Of a stretch of 15,056 nt of DNA, positions 6,233-14,632 are shown piece by piece. The DNA is taken from contig BQJH01000040.1 in the NCBI GenBank assembly GCA_021604605.1, positions 1 to 15,056 on the forward strand, read 5' to 3'. The translations under genes and the position numbers were made by a program. Origin of the DNA: Hyphococcus sp. GTDB lineage: Bacteria; Pseudomonadota; Alphaproteobacteria; Caulobacterales; Parvularculaceae. The first letter of the stretch is position 1. Every line of letters starts with the position of its first letter. The notes under the pieces are model-generated. The model was not told the DNA's origin and searched no databases. It worked only from the letters and a program-made list of their open reading frames with translations.

Positions 6233-6691
6233 TTAGTTACTCGGACGCCAACTGCATTTGCCGCCAACATAGTATTTGGCGCCAAGCCCTTCGTAAAATT
6301 TAATGGCCCGTGTGTTGCCTGGCTGAACGGCCCAGCTGACGAATGCGTTCGTCTTCTTTGCTTGTTCAAATATCAACTGCATCAACGCCTCACCAATCCC
6401 ATGGCTGCGAAAATCCGGATGAACGTAAATATCATCCAGACAAATTCGCGGGACCCCACTCCAGATGTGAAAATCTTCAGTATAGGTTGCATACCCAACG
6501 GCTTTGTTTTTGGCTTCCGCCAAAAACCCACGCCAGAGAGGCTGATCGGTAAATCCGGTTTCAATCAATCGCTGCGGTGTTACCGTTAATTCAAACCGTT
6601 CCTTTTCATTGTCGGCGAGGTCACACATCAAGCCATACAGAACCGAAACATCGCGCTCTTCAATCGGTCGATAAGAAATCTGACGCATCAT
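6233..6691 (-). CDS. GNAT-family N-acetyltransferase, diamine-acetyltransferase-like
   Basis: A 152-residue single GNAT domain that transfers acetyl from acetyl-CoA to an amine. The acetyl-CoA pyrophosphate loop is RSHGIG (95-100, R/Q-x-x-G-x-G) after the strand LDDIYVHPDF (85-94). AVQPGNTRAIKFYEGLGA (121-138) supplies the usual Asn and Tyr (N126, Y133) near the active site. The order GYATYTEDF, LDDIYV, NTRAIKFYE, WR resembles spermidine/spermine- and thialysine-type acetyltransferases, so a diamine or amino-acid side chain is a reasonable guess for the substrate, not a proof. The start (ATG ATG at 6691/6688) is only 3 nt after the lpd stop, suggesting translational coupling to lpd, as no good independent ribosome-binding site is seen. 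Confidence 0.9.
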   Translation of the reverse strand: MMRQISYRPIEERDVSVLYGLMCDLADNEKERFELTVTPQRLIETGFTDQPLWRGFLAEAKNKAVGYATYTEDFHIWSGVPRICLDDIYVHPDFRSHGIGEALMQLIFEQAKKTNAFVSWAVQPGNTRAIKFYEGLGAKYYVGGKCSWRPSN

Positions 6692-6694
6692 GGC

Positions 6695-8098
6695 CTAGGC
6701 CTGCATTGTCCAGCCTTCAACGCCCATCGCCGCCTGACGCACAGCTTCTGAACGGGTTGGGTGTGCGTGGCATGTGCGCGCAATATCTTCCGAGGCGCCG
6801 CCAAATTCCATGACACTGACCACTTCTGCGATCAGCTCTCCCGCTTCGCGGCCAATAATATGACAACCGAGAACGCGGTCGGTTTTTGCATCCGCCAGAA
6901 CTTTTACAAAGCCGTCGGTCTCGTGATTGGTCTTGGCGCGACTATTAGCGGCAAAGGGAAATTTGCCGGTTTTATAATCGATGCCCGCTTCTTTCAGTTC
7001 TTCCTCAGTTTTGCCGACACTTGCTACTTCCGGATAGGTGTAAACAACGCCCGGCACCAAATCGTAGTTTACATGCCCAGCCTTACCGACGATCAATTCA
7101 ATACAAGCAACGCCATCATCTTCCGCCTTATGGGCAAGCATTGGTCCCGTTATGCAATCGCCAATTGCCCAGACACCATTAGCGCTGGTCTTGAAGTGAT
7201 CGGTGACGATCATGCCGCGTTTGTCGATTTCAACGCCGACATTTTCCAGCCCCAGCCCTTGCGTATATGGGCGGCGGCCAATCGCGACAAGGACAGCATC
7301 CGCTTCAATCACTTCACTATCTCCGCCCTTGGCTGGCTCAACTGACAGCTTCACTTTTGTCTTCAGTTTTTCAGCACCCGTTACCTTAGATGATAGTTTG
7401 AATTTGACGCCTTGTTTTTTCAAAATTCGCTGGAACTGTTTTGATACTTCACCGTCATTTGTCGGTAAAATCCGATCCAAAAATTCAACGACCGTTACTT
7501 CAGCGCCTAGACGGCGCCAGACCGATCCCAATTCAAGGCCAATCACACCGCCGCCAATTACAACGAGGTGTTTCGGAACGCTTTCAAAATCAAGCGCGCC
7601 AGTAGAAGAAACAATCTGCTTCTCGTCGATCTCAACGCCCGGCAGAGGGGTCACCTCTGAACCCGTCGCGATGACAATATTTTTGGCTTCAATATCTAGC
7701 TGTTTCTCGCCGTGAACACGAACTTTGCCAGGGCCTGTAATTTCCCCCGCACCAAGAAACGTCTCGACCTTGTTCTTCTTCATCAAAAACTCAATGCCCT
7801 TGGTCAGGCCTTCGACAGCATCTTCTTTCTGCTTGAGCATTTGCGCCAGATTCAACGAAAGCTTGCCGGTTTGAATACCAAGGCCCTCGAAGTCTTTCTC
7901 AGCGGTCTCATAAAGTTCAGATGCATGGAGCAACGCTTTTGACGGGATGCACCCAACATTCAAACACGTACCACCAAGTTTTTTATTGTCGCGCTTTTCG
8001 ATAATGGCTGTTTTCAAGCCAAGCTGGCCGGCTCGGATAGCCGCATTATAGCCGCCGGGGCCCGCGCCAATGATGACGACGTCGAATTGTTCAGCCAT
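6695..8098 (-). CDS. lpd: Dihydrolipoyl dehydrogenase (E3 of the 2-oxoglutarate dehydrogenase complex)
   Basis: A flavoprotein that reoxidises dihydrolipoyl groups on E2 and passes electrons through FAD to NAD+ (EC 1.8.1.4). It has 467 residues, the standard length, with no N-terminal lipoyl domain. FAD-binding GAGPGGYNAA is at 11-20, the redox-active disulfide GGTCLNVGC at 42-50 (C45, C50), the NAD-binding GGGVIGLELG at 182-191, and the second FAD motif is AIGDCITGPMLAHKAEDDG. The catalytic His-Glu pair lies in HAHPTRSE (444-451; H446, E451). The start is fixed by AAGGAAA that overlaps the sucB stop, 12 nt between genes. It follows sucA and sucB, so it most likely serves that complex, and may be shared with the other 2-oxoacid dehydrogenases. 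Confidence 0.97.
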   Translation of the reverse strand: MAEQFDVVIIGAGPGGYNAAIRAGQLGLKTAIIEKRDNKKLGGTCLNVGCIPSKALLHASELYETAEKDFEGLGIQTGKLSLNLAQMLKQKEDAVEGLTKGIEFLMKKNKVETFLGAGEITGPGKVRVHGEKQLDIEAKNIVIATGSEVTPLPGVEIDEKQIVSSTGALDFESVPKHLVVIGGGVIGLELGSVWRRLGAEVTVVEFLDRILPTNDGEVSKQFQRILKKQGVKFKLSSKVTGAEKLKTKVKLSVEPAKGGDSEVIEADAVLVAIGRRPYTQGLGLENVGVEIDKRGMIVTDHFKTSANGVWAIGDCITGPMLAHKAEDDGVACIELIVGKAGHVNYDLVPGVVYTYPEVASVGKTEEELKEAGIDYKTGKFPFAANSRAKTNHETDGFVKVLADAKTDRVLGCHIIGREAGELIAEVVSVMEFGGASEDIARTCHAHPTRSEAVRQAAMGVEGWTMQA

Positions 8099-8110
8099 GA
8101 ATAATTTTCC

Positions 8111-9643
8111 TTACAGATCCAACAACAAACGCTGCGGGTCTTCTAGATTTTCTTTTACTCGCACAAGGAATGTAACAGCGCCTTTGCCGTCAACAATACG
8201 GTGGTCATAAGACATCGCCAGATACATCATCGGGCGCACTACAACCTCATCATTGACAACGACCGGACGTTTTTCGATCCGATGCATGCCGAGGATGCCG
8301 GATTGTGGCAAGTTGAGGATGGGCGTTGAGAGAAGCGAACCGTAGATGCCGCCATTAGAGATCGTAAATGTACCGCCTTGCATCTCTTCCAGCTTGAGAT
8401 CGCCCTTACGCGCACGTTGGCCGTAGTCGGCAATCGCTAACTCGATTTCCGCCAAAGACATCTGGTCGGCATCACGAACGACCGGCACAACCAGGCCTTT
8501 ATCAGACCCAACGGCCACACCTACATCATAGTAGTTTTTGTAAATGATATCGGTACCGTCGATTTCTGCGTTGACGTCAGGCACTTCTTTCAAAGCATGG
8601 ACGCAAGCCTTCACAAAAAGCGACATGAAACCGAGCTTAATCCCGTGTTTCTTTTCAAAAAGCTCTTTATACTGCTTTCGCATATCAATGACCGCAGACA
8701 TGTCCACGTCATTGAAAGTGGTCAACATCGCTGCTGTGTCCTGAGATTCTTTCAAGCGCCGAGCAATTGTCTGTCGCAGGCGAGACATCTTCACCCGTTC
8801 TTCACGTTCGCCCGCCTCACGCGGCGCAGACGGCGCACGAGCAGCCGCAGGTTTTGATGATTTCGCTGATAATGCATCCCCCTTGGTGATGCGACCATCC
8901 TTGCCCGAGCCCTGCATGCTCGAAGGATCTAGGCCACGCTCGGCGATCACGCGGCGCGGCGCGGGAGAGAGTGGTTTATCTGCACGCTCCATAACGCTTT
9001 GGCCTGCGGCAGCAACCGCGCGAGGAGACGGACGATTTGCGTCACCAATTTCGTCAGTTGAAGCAACACCATTGGCTTTAGGTGCGGACGCCCCAGCTTC
9101 GATAACCGCGATAAGCGCGCCCACTTCTACCGTGTCGCCTTCCTGAGCCGTAATTTTCTTGATGACGCCGCTCGCAGGAGAGGGCACATCCATTGCGGCT
9201 TTATCCGTTTCGAGGCTTACAATCGGCTCATCAAGCTCAACCTGATCGCCTTCTTTTTTAAGCCATTCGCCAATATCTGCTTCTGTCACTGACTCGCCCG
9301 AAGCTGGTACGCGCACTTCAACTTCTTCGCCACCAGAAGAAGGAGCAGCGCTTGCTGCTGCTGATTGTTCTGGCGAAGCACTGGTCGATTTTGTCGGCGC
9401 CGCGCTACCTTCTGAGATCGACCCTAACAACGCATCCACTTCAACCGTATCGCCTTCTTGCGCAGAGATGGTTGACAAAACACCCGCTTGCGGCGCCGGA
9501 ACTTCAACCGATACCTTATCGGTTTCCAACTCAACCAACGGCTCGTCAGCACTAACGGCTTCGCCTTCTCGCTTCAGCCATTTGGCGATTGTCGCTTCAG
9601 TGACGGATTCTCCGAGAACCGGCACGCGTATTTCGGTCGACAT
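8111..9643 (-). CDS. sucB: Dihydrolipoyllysine-residue succinyltransferase (E2o) with two lipoyl domains
   Basis: The core of the 2-oxoglutarate dehydrogenase complex (EC 2.3.1.61), passing the succinyl group from lipoate to CoA. It has 510 residues, versus about 400 in well-studied one-lipoyl E2o. The extra length is a second lipoyl domain. Domain 1 is about 1-79 (ETDKVSV, lipoylated K43) and domain 2 about 106-184 (ETDKAAM, K148), joined by Ala/Ser/Pro-rich linkers. The peripheral subunit-binding domain is at about 225-258 (LSPAPRRVIAERGLDPSSM). The catalytic acyltransferase domain is about 280-510, with YDHRIVDGKGAV carrying H481 and D485. GESVTEATI and KVSVEV are E2o-type lipoyl signatures, and the sucA neighbour supports E2o over the acetyl- or branched-chain type. 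GGAGAAAAG precedes the ATG; sucA ends 30 nt upstream. Confidence 0.96.
   Translation of the reverse strand: MSTEIRVPVLGESVTEATIAKWLKREGEAVSADEPLVELETDKVSVEVPAPQAGVLSTISAQEGDTVEVDALLGSISEGSAAPTKSTSASPEQSAAASAAPSSGGEEVEVRVPASGESVTEADIGEWLKKEGDQVELDEPIVSLETDKAAMDVPSPASGVIKKITAQEGDTVEVGALIAVIEAGASAPKANGVASTDEIGDANRPSPRAVAAAGQSVMERADKPLSPAPRRVIAERGLDPSSMQGSGKDGRITKGDALSAKSSKPAAARAPSAPREAGEREERVKMSRLRQTIARRLKESQDTAAMLTTFNDVDMSAVIDMRKQYKELFEKKHGIKLGFMSLFVKACVHALKEVPDVNAEIDGTDIIYKNYYDVGVAVGSDKGLVVPVVRDADQMSLAEIELAIADYGQRARKGDLKLEEMQGGTFTISNGGIYGSLLSTPILNLPQSGILGMHRIEKRPVVVNDEVVVRPMMYLAMSYDHRIVDGKGAVTFLVRVKENLEDPQRLLLDL
9092..9643 (-). repeat. Tandem lipoyl-domain repeat within sucB
   Basis: Residues 1-79 (9407-9643) and 106-184 (9092-9328) of E2o are diverged copies. 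Shared anchors are RVP-x-x-GESVTEA, W-LK-EG, DEP, ETDK and AQEGDTVEV, each at the same relative spacing. The second copy keeps the lipoyl-acceptor lysine (K148), so both look functional. Confidence 0.85.
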
Positions 9644-9673
9644 TATTCTTTTCTCCGTATCATGAAGATACCG

Positions 9674-12640
9674 CTATAGTGTCAGCGCTTCTTCTAAAAA
9701 GGCATTCAATTCTTTTTTGTGGTAACTCATCAGCCCCGTCGCGGGAGACGCAGCCGTCGCACGCCCCACATAACGCGCTCGCTTATGTTTCGCGCCGATT
9801 TGATCGAGGGCCCACTCAAGATTGGGCTCCATAAAAGACCAGGCGCCCATATTCTTTGGCTCTTCCTGACACCAAACCATGTCAGCTGACTTAAACCGCT
9901 GTAACTCTTTGATCAGAGAGTGCGCCGGGAAAGGGTAAAACTGTTCAACACGCATCAGATAAACATTATCGACGCCGCGCTTCTCGCGTTCTTCAAGCAG
10001 GTCATAATAAACCTTGCCCGAACACAAAACGACGCGTTTGATTTTTGCATCAGAAACGAGCTTTACCGTTGAGCCGGGTTTATATTCAGCGTCATCCCAC
10101 AGCACCCGATGGAAAGAAGAGCCGGGGCCCATTTCTTCAAGCGATGAAACGCATTTCTTGTGACGCAATAGAGATTTAGGGGTCATCAAGATCAACGGCT
10201 TGCGGAAATTTCTGCGCATTTGGCGGCGTAAAATATGGAAGTAGTTTGCCGGCGTCGTGCAATTTGCAACCTGCATATTGTCCTGACCGCAAAGCTGCAA
10301 GAAACGCTCAAGCCTCGCAGATGAGTGCTCCGGCCCTTGGCCTTCATAGCCGTGCGGCAGCAACAAAACGAGCCCGCACATACGAAGCCATTTGCGCTCC
10401 CCGGACGAAATAAACTGATCAATGATAATCTGGGCGCCATTCACAAAGTCGCCAAACTGCGCCTCCCACATCACGAGGAATTTGGGGTTCGCTAGTGAAT
10501 ACCCATACTCAAAACCCATGACGCCAAACTCCGAGAGATTAGAGTCGTGAACTTCAAAACTGGCGTTCGCATCCTGAATATGGCGAAGGGGTGTATATGT
10601 ACGTTCCGTTTCCTGATCGATGAAAACAGCGTGACGCTGCGAAAACGTGCCACGCCTCGAATCCTGGCCGGAAAGCCGCACGCCAAACCCGTCACGCAGC
10701 AGCGAACCAAAAGCCAGCGCTTCCGCAGTCGCCCAATCGAGGCCTTCGCCTGCATCGATCGTCTTTTTCTTTTGAGCAATGATCCGCGCAAGCGTTTTGT
10801 GGATATTGAAGTTATTCGGGTAGTGCGTCAGCGCTGCGCCTATCTGGTTTAATTCATCAAGATCAACAGCTGTATCGCCGCGCCGATCATCATCAACCGG
10901 CTGCACAAAACCTGACCATTGGCCATCAAGCCAGTCTGCCTTATTGGGTTTAAATGCCTCTGCGGCCGCAAATTCATCACCCAGGAACTGACGGAAGCGT
11001 TCATGCGCAGCCTTGCCGCCACCTTCAGCAAGAACTCCCTCTTTTTCAAGGCGGTCAGAATAAATTTCCCGGGTTGAAGGAAGCGAGCGAATTTTTTTAT
11101 ACATGCGCGGCTGGGTAAAGCTCGGCTCGTCACCTTCATTATGACCAAACCGGCGATAGCAGAACATGTCGATGACAACATCCGCGCCAAACTTCTGGCG
11201 AAACTCTGTGGCGACTTTCGCGGCGTAAACCACCGCCTCCGGATCATCGCCATTCACATGGAAAATCGGCGCCTCAACCATTTTCGCCACGTCAGATGGG
11301 TAAGGCGAGGAGCGGGAAAACTGCGGGCTTGTCGTAAAGCCAATCTGATTATTGACGATAAAGTGAATGGTCCCGCCGGTGTTATATCCGCGCAGGCCCG
11401 AAAACCCGAAACACTCCGAGACTATCCCCTGCCCTGCGAAAGCTGCGTCACCATGCAACAACAAAGGCAAGACGTGCGTGCGCGGCGTATCTAGATCGGG
11501 CGCTTCAATTCTATCTTGTTTCGAGCGCGCCTTACCGAGCACTACCGGATTGACCGCTTCAAGATGCGATGGGTTAGCTGTCAATGACAGATGGACTTTG
11601 TTGCCGTCAAACTCCCGATCAGAAGAGGCGCCAAGGTGATATTTAACATCACCAGAACCGCCAATATCTTCCGGCGTAACGGAACCGCCCTGAAACTCAT
11701 GGAAGATATGGTGATAGGGCTTGCCCATAACAGCAGCGAGAACATTCAGCCGACCGCGATGGGGCATGCCAATGACAATTTCTTTAACGCCAAGAGCGCC
11801 GCCGCGTTTGATGATTTGTTCGAGCGCCGGCACCATCGATTCCGCGCCGTCCAAACCAAAACGCTTGGTCCCGGTGTATTTCGTATTGAGAAAATTCTCA
11901 AAACCTTCCGCCTCAACCAGTTTGTTGAGGATGGCTTTCTTGCCTGCCTTCGTGAAGGAAATATCCTTATCCGGTCCTTCGATGCGCTGTTGCAGCCAGC
12001 CTTTCTGGTCGGGATCGGTAATATGCATGAACTCAACAGCGAATGTGCCGCAATAGGTGCGTCGCAAAATATCTAAAATCTCGCGCAGCGTTGCCGTCTC
12101 AAGGCCCAGCACATAGTTGATGAAAATCGGCCGATCTAGATCAGCTTCGTTGAAGCCAAGGCTCGATGGATTAAGTTCGGGATGAATTTCTTTTGCTTGA
12201 AGCCCCAGAGGATCAAGATTGGCAATCAAGTGGCCGCGAATACGATAAGCACGGATCAACATCAGGGCGCGCAATGAATCTTGCGTTGCCTGACGCACTT
12301 CATCCACGCTTGCCGCTGGCGCCCTACCCTCAATTTTTCCCTTGAGAACTTTTTCTGTCTCGCCCCAATTGCCGTCCATGGCGGCGGTCAGCTCACCATT
12401 TTTTTGCGGCGGCCAATCCCGGCGCGCCCAACTTGGGCCATCGGCATTCAGCTCACCATTTGGGGTATCAGCTTCGCGCTCAAAAAACGCTCGCCATTCC
12501 TCACCGACGGAAGAAGGGTCTTGCGCATATCGCGCATAGAGCATCTCTAAATATTGGGCGTTCGGTCCCGATAAGACAGTTTCGACAGAACTTTCAGGGG
12601 CGCTCCCGCCTGGCTGCGGCGCCGCTCCATTATTTGCCAT
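9674..12640 (-). CDS. sucA: 2-oxoglutarate dehydrogenase E1 component (E1o)
   Basis: A thiamine-diphosphate enzyme that decarboxylates 2-oxoglutarate and succinylates lipoyl-E2 (EC 1.2.4.2). From the ATG at 12638-12640 it has 988 residues, within the family range. The E2-interacting N-terminal segment is LEMLYARYAQDPSSVGEEWRAFF (about 31-53). Then come GMPHRGRLNVL (about 291-301), HLSLTANPSHLEAVNPVVLGKARSKQD (about 350-376), LLHGDAAFAGQG (about 394-405) and the cofactor region GDDPEAVVYAA (about 464-474) through FGHNEGDEPSF. The pyrimidine-binding domain has RLSGQDSRRGTFSQRH, and the C-terminal domain ends PATGLMSYHKKEL. The frame extends 17 codons further to a TTG at 12691 directly after a stop codon, but that TTG has no ribosome-binding site, while GGAAAGAG lies 12 nt before the ATG. 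It sits 101 bp downstream of sucD and 30 nt upstream of sucB. Confidence 0.95.
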   Translation of the reverse strand: MANNGAAPQPGGSAPESSVETVLSGPNAQYLEMLYARYAQDPSSVGEEWRAFFEREADTPNGELNADGPSWARRDWPPQKNGELTAAMDGNWGETEKVLKGKIEGRAPAASVDEVRQATQDSLRALMLIRAYRIRGHLIANLDPLGLQAKEIHPELNPSSLGFNEADLDRPIFINYVLGLETATLREILDILRRTYCGTFAVEFMHITDPDQKGWLQQRIEGPDKDISFTKAGKKAILNKLVEAEGFENFLNTKYTGTKRFGLDGAESMVPALEQIIKRGGALGVKEIVIGMPHRGRLNVLAAVMGKPYHHIFHEFQGGSVTPEDIGGSGDVKYHLGASSDREFDGNKVHLSLTANPSHLEAVNPVVLGKARSKQDRIEAPDLDTPRTHVLPLLLHGDAAFAGQGIVSECFGFSGLRGYNTGGTIHFIVNNQIGFTTSPQFSRSSPYPSDVAKMVEAPIFHVNGDDPEAVVYAAKVATEFRQKFGADVVIDMFCYRRFGHNEGDEPSFTQPRMYKKIRSLPSTREIYSDRLEKEGVLAEGGGKAAHERFRQFLGDEFAAAEAFKPNKADWLDGQWSGFVQPVDDDRRGDTAVDLDELNQIGAALTHYPNNFNIHKTLARIIAQKKKTIDAGEGLDWATAEALAFGSLLRDGFGVRLSGQDSRRGTFSQRHAVFIDQETERTYTPLRHIQDANASFEVHDSNLSEFGVMGFEYGYSLANPKFLVMWEAQFGDFVNGAQIIIDQFISSGERKWLRMCGLVLLLPHGYEGQGPEHSSARLERFLQLCGQDNMQVANCTTPANYFHILRRQMRRNFRKPLILMTPKSLLRHKKCVSSLEEMGPGSSFHRVLWDDAEYKPGSTVKLVSDAKIKRVVLCSGKVYYDLLEEREKRGVDNVYLMRVEQFYPFPAHSLIKELQRFKSADMVWCQEEPKNMGAWSFMEPNLEWALDQIGAKHKRARYVGRATAASPATGLMSYHKKELNAFLEEALTL

Positions 12641-12710
12641 TACACGTACCAACTCTTTCCGGTCGATGGTTGGATTTGTAAAATAGGCCAACTATCAGAC
12701 GTTTCAATGA

Positions 12711-12729
12711 TTAATCCTCGCTAGATTAA
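12711..12729. repeat. Inverted repeat in the sucD-sucA gap
   Basis: TTAATC (12711-12716) and GATTAA (12724-12729) are perfect arms around a 7-nt spacer, lying between the sucD stop and the sucA start. There is no T-run behind a GC-rich stem, so it is not a terminator. It could be a small RNA-processing or protein-binding element; no function is claimed. Confidence 0.25.
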
Positions 12730-12741
12730 CCCCCGACCGGT

Positions 12742-13641
12742 TTATTTTTTGAGAATTTCAAGAAGTGTCTGCCCCATCGCCGCTGGCGTCGGTGAAACGG
12801 CAATACCAGCAGACTTCATGGCCTCGATTTTCGCCTCCGCCGTGTCTTCCGCCCCCGAAACAAGCGCCCCGGCATGCCCCATCCGGCGGCCGGGCGGCGC
12901 CGTAACACCGGCGATAAAGCCGACAGTCGGTTTTTTAATTTTGTGGCTGGCCAGGAATTTAGCAGCATCTGCTTCCGCCGACCCGCCAATTTCACCGATC
13001 ATGATGATCGAATGGGTCTCTTCATCTTCCAGAAACATCTCTAAAATTTCGATGAAGTCAGTTCCCTTGACCGGATCGCCGCCAATCCCGACACAGGTTG
13101 ACTGCCCGAGGCCCGCAACGGTGGTCTGGTGAACGGCCTCATAGGTCAGGGTGCCCGAGCGGGAAATGATCCCGACATGCCCTTTGCGGTGAATATGCCC
13201 TGGCATAATACCAATCTTGCATTCGTCTGGTGTAATCACACCCGGGCAGTTTGGCCCGACGAGACGGGTCTTTGACCCGTCCAGCGCGCGCTTGACCTTG
13301 ACCATATCCTGAACCGGAATGCCCTCAGTGATGCAGATGGCAAGAGGAATTTCCGCAGCAATCGCTTCCAGAATTGCGTCCGCTGCAAATGGCGGCGGCA
13401 CGTAAATAACACTGGCGTTCGCACCGGTTTTCTCTCGCGCCTCTGCGACCGTATCAAAAATCGGGAGTGTTGCGCCCTTGGCCGCCTCACCGGCTTCCCA
13501 TTTTTGCCCGCCTTTACCTGGCGTGACGCCGCCAACCATGGCTGTTCCATAGGCGATGGCCTGCTCTGTATGGAATGTTCCTGTTGAGCCGGTTAGCCCC
13601 TGGCAAATGACTTTGGTATTTTTATCGATGAGGATGGCCAT
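12742..13641 (-). CDS. sucD: Succinyl-CoA ligase (ADP/GDP-forming) subunit alpha
   Basis: With SucC it interconverts succinyl-CoA and succinate with phosphorylation of a nucleoside diphosphate (EC 6.2.1.4/6.2.1.5). From the ATG at 13639-13641 (MAILIDKNTK) it has 299 residues, the normal length. The frame stays open to a TTG at 13764 but the extra 41 residues are not family-like, and GGAG sits correctly before the ATG. The CoA-binding Rossmann domain includes QGLTGSTGTFH (14-24) and GGVTPGKGG (37-45). VGPNCPGVITPDECKIGIMPG and the phosphorylated histidine H256 in GRRMGHAGAL are conserved. It normally abuts sucC, but here a thioesterase and a cupin gene lie between them. The gap to the cupin gene is 158 bp, long enough for a separate promoter, though no convincing one was found. 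Confidence 0.96.
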   Translation of the reverse strand: MAILIDKNTKVICQGLTGSTGTFHTEQAIAYGTAMVGGVTPGKGGQKWEAGEAAKGATLPIFDTVAEAREKTGANASVIYVPPPFAADAILEAIAAEIPLAICITEGIPVQDMVKVKRALDGSKTRLVGPNCPGVITPDECKIGIMPGHIHRKGHVGIISRSGTLTYEAVHQTTVAGLGQSTCVGIGGDPVKGTDFIEILEMFLEDEETHSIIMIGEIGGSAEADAAKFLASHKIKKPTVGFIAGVTAPPGRRMGHAGALVSGAEDTAEAKIEAMKSAGIAVSPTPAAMGQTLLEILKK

Positions 13642-13747
13642 GTCGTCTCCGCGCGCGCCGTAAAATAGAGGTATTCTGGTGGTCTTAGACCTGCTGGTCA
13701 CATGGGGCAACAGCCAAAAATCGATGATGAAACCCAAATTCGTGAGT

Positions 13748-13768
13748 GATATTTCCCCAATCAATATC
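13748..13768. repeat. Inverted repeat in the cupin-sucD gap
   Basis: GATATT (13748-13753) and AATATC (13763-13768) flank a 9-nt spacer about 105-125 bp before the sucD start. AT-rich arms and the lack of a T tail argue against a terminator. It could be a regulatory dyad for sucDAB-lpd; this is only a sequence observation. Confidence 0.25.
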
Positions 13769-13799
13769 TGCGCAAAAGGCTTCCATTTATTTCAATAGG

Positions 13800-14183
13800 C
13801 TAAAGCTCTGGCAGATCGCGCTTTGTGCGTTCAGATTCATGTTCGCCAGTGTTCACAACATCAGCATTTTCAATCAGCATGATCCAGCATTCTTCGTCCG
13901 CCACAGGCATATGCTCAACACCCACCGGCACGACGAGAAGATCGCCCTCGCCCATCGGCACATCCCATTCTTTTTGCCCATTGCGAAAACGCATGGTGAA
14001 GGCGCCTTTAATAACAAAAAATGCCTCCTCGCTATCAGCGTGATGATGCCACTCAAACGCGCCGTGGATTTTCGCCAGTCGCACATCCTGATTGTTGACC
14101 CGGCGCGCAACATGCGGCGACCAGGTTTCCGTGATGCCGTCAAAGGCGCCGGGGATGTTGAGCTTTTTAGGCGCGTCGCTCAT
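13800..14183 (-). CDS. Small single-domain cupin (Cupin_2 type) protein
   Basis: A 127-residue cytoplasmic protein with one cupin barrel (about 35-108). Motif 1, WHHHADSEEAFFVIKG (45-60), gives metal ligands H46, H48 and E53. Motif 2, GEGDLLVVPVGVEHMP (78-93), gives H91. All four usual ligands are present, so a metal (Fe, Mn or Zn type) is expected to bind. Such small cupins are variously isomerases, dioxygenases or ligand sensors, and the substrate cannot be told from sequence. GGAGAGGAAG precedes the ATG at 14181-14183. The start overlaps the thioesterase stop by 4 nt (ATGA), so the two are translationally coupled. Both are inserted between sucC and sucD, so their dosage is tied to the TCA cycle operon. 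Confidence 0.88.
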   Translation of the reverse strand: MSDAPKKLNIPGAFDGITETWSPHVARRVNNQDVRLAKIHGAFEWHHHADSEEAFFVIKGAFTMRFRNGQKEWDVPMGEGDLLVVPVGVEHMPVADEECWIMLIENADVVNTGEHESERTKRDLPEL

Positions 14184-14626
14184 TGGGGCTTCCTCTCCGG
14201 GGCTATCTTTTCAAAAGCGGTGAGCCGGTCAATAAACCATGACGGCAGCGGGCTTGTATTTTTTGTGCCAGGCTCTGCATGAACGTAAACCAGCGTTCCG
14301 CTGGTTAGATGCTCATTTCCCCGGAAAATGCCGTAGACGATTGATAACGATTTTTTACCGAGCCGCTCGCACCTGACACCCACTTCCAGCTCATCATCAA
14401 AAACTGCTGACCCGTGATAGTCAGCGTTCGCCGAGACTGTGTAAAATTCAAGTTGCTTGTCGCCGGAAAAAGAAACCCCAAGGGCGCGCATATACTCCGT
14501 CATCGCCACGTCGAAATAGAGGAAGTAGTTGACGTTGAAGACAATGCCCTGCGCATCGCATTCCGCCCAGCGTACGCGTAGGGGATGAAAGAAGGTGAAA
14601 CGGTCTTTTGCATCAGCAGTAGTCAA
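14180..14626 (-). CDS. Acyl-CoA thioesterase, 4HBT/YbgC-like hotdog fold
   Basis: A 148-residue hotdog-fold protein expected to hydrolyse an acyl-CoA to the acid and free CoA in the cytoplasm. RVRWAECDAQGIVFNVNYFLYFDVA (17-41) is the 4-hydroxybenzoyl-CoA-thioesterase-type active-site segment with the catalytic Asp at 24. The later strands VSANADYHGSAVFDDELEVGVRCERLGKKSLSIVYGI match the rest of the fold. The substrate is unknown. The only suitable start is a TTG at 14624-14626; the nearest ATG (14611-14613) is in another frame. AAGGG, lying across the end of sucC, is a plausible ribosome-binding site. The TTG is 6 nt after the sucC stop, and its own stop overlaps the cupin start by 4 nt, so it is firmly embedded in the suc operon. 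Confidence 0.9.
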   Translation of the reverse strand: MTTADAKDRFTFFHPLRVRWAECDAQGIVFNVNYFLYFDVAMTEYMRALGVSFSGDKQLEFYTVSANADYHGSAVFDDELEVGVRCERLGKKSLSIVYGIFRGNEHLTSGTLVYVHAEPGTKNTSPLPSWFIDRLTAFEKIAPERKPQ

Positions 14627-14632
14627 GAAAGG

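Noticed and set aside
6761..7345. 194-residue plus-strand open frame opposite lpd
   Set aside because: It lies fully antisense to a conserved, motif-complete lpd. It has no domain, no ribosome-binding site of note, and a composition typical of a shadow frame.
11591..12076. 161-residue plus-strand frame opposite sucA
   Set aside because: Antisense to conserved E1o sequence; its length is explained by codon constraint of the real gene.
13642..13764. N-terminal extension of sucD by 41 residues
   Set aside because: It would start at TTG without a ribosome-binding site and adds residues foreign to the family; the ATG at 13641 has GGAG at good spacing and gives the normal 299 residues.
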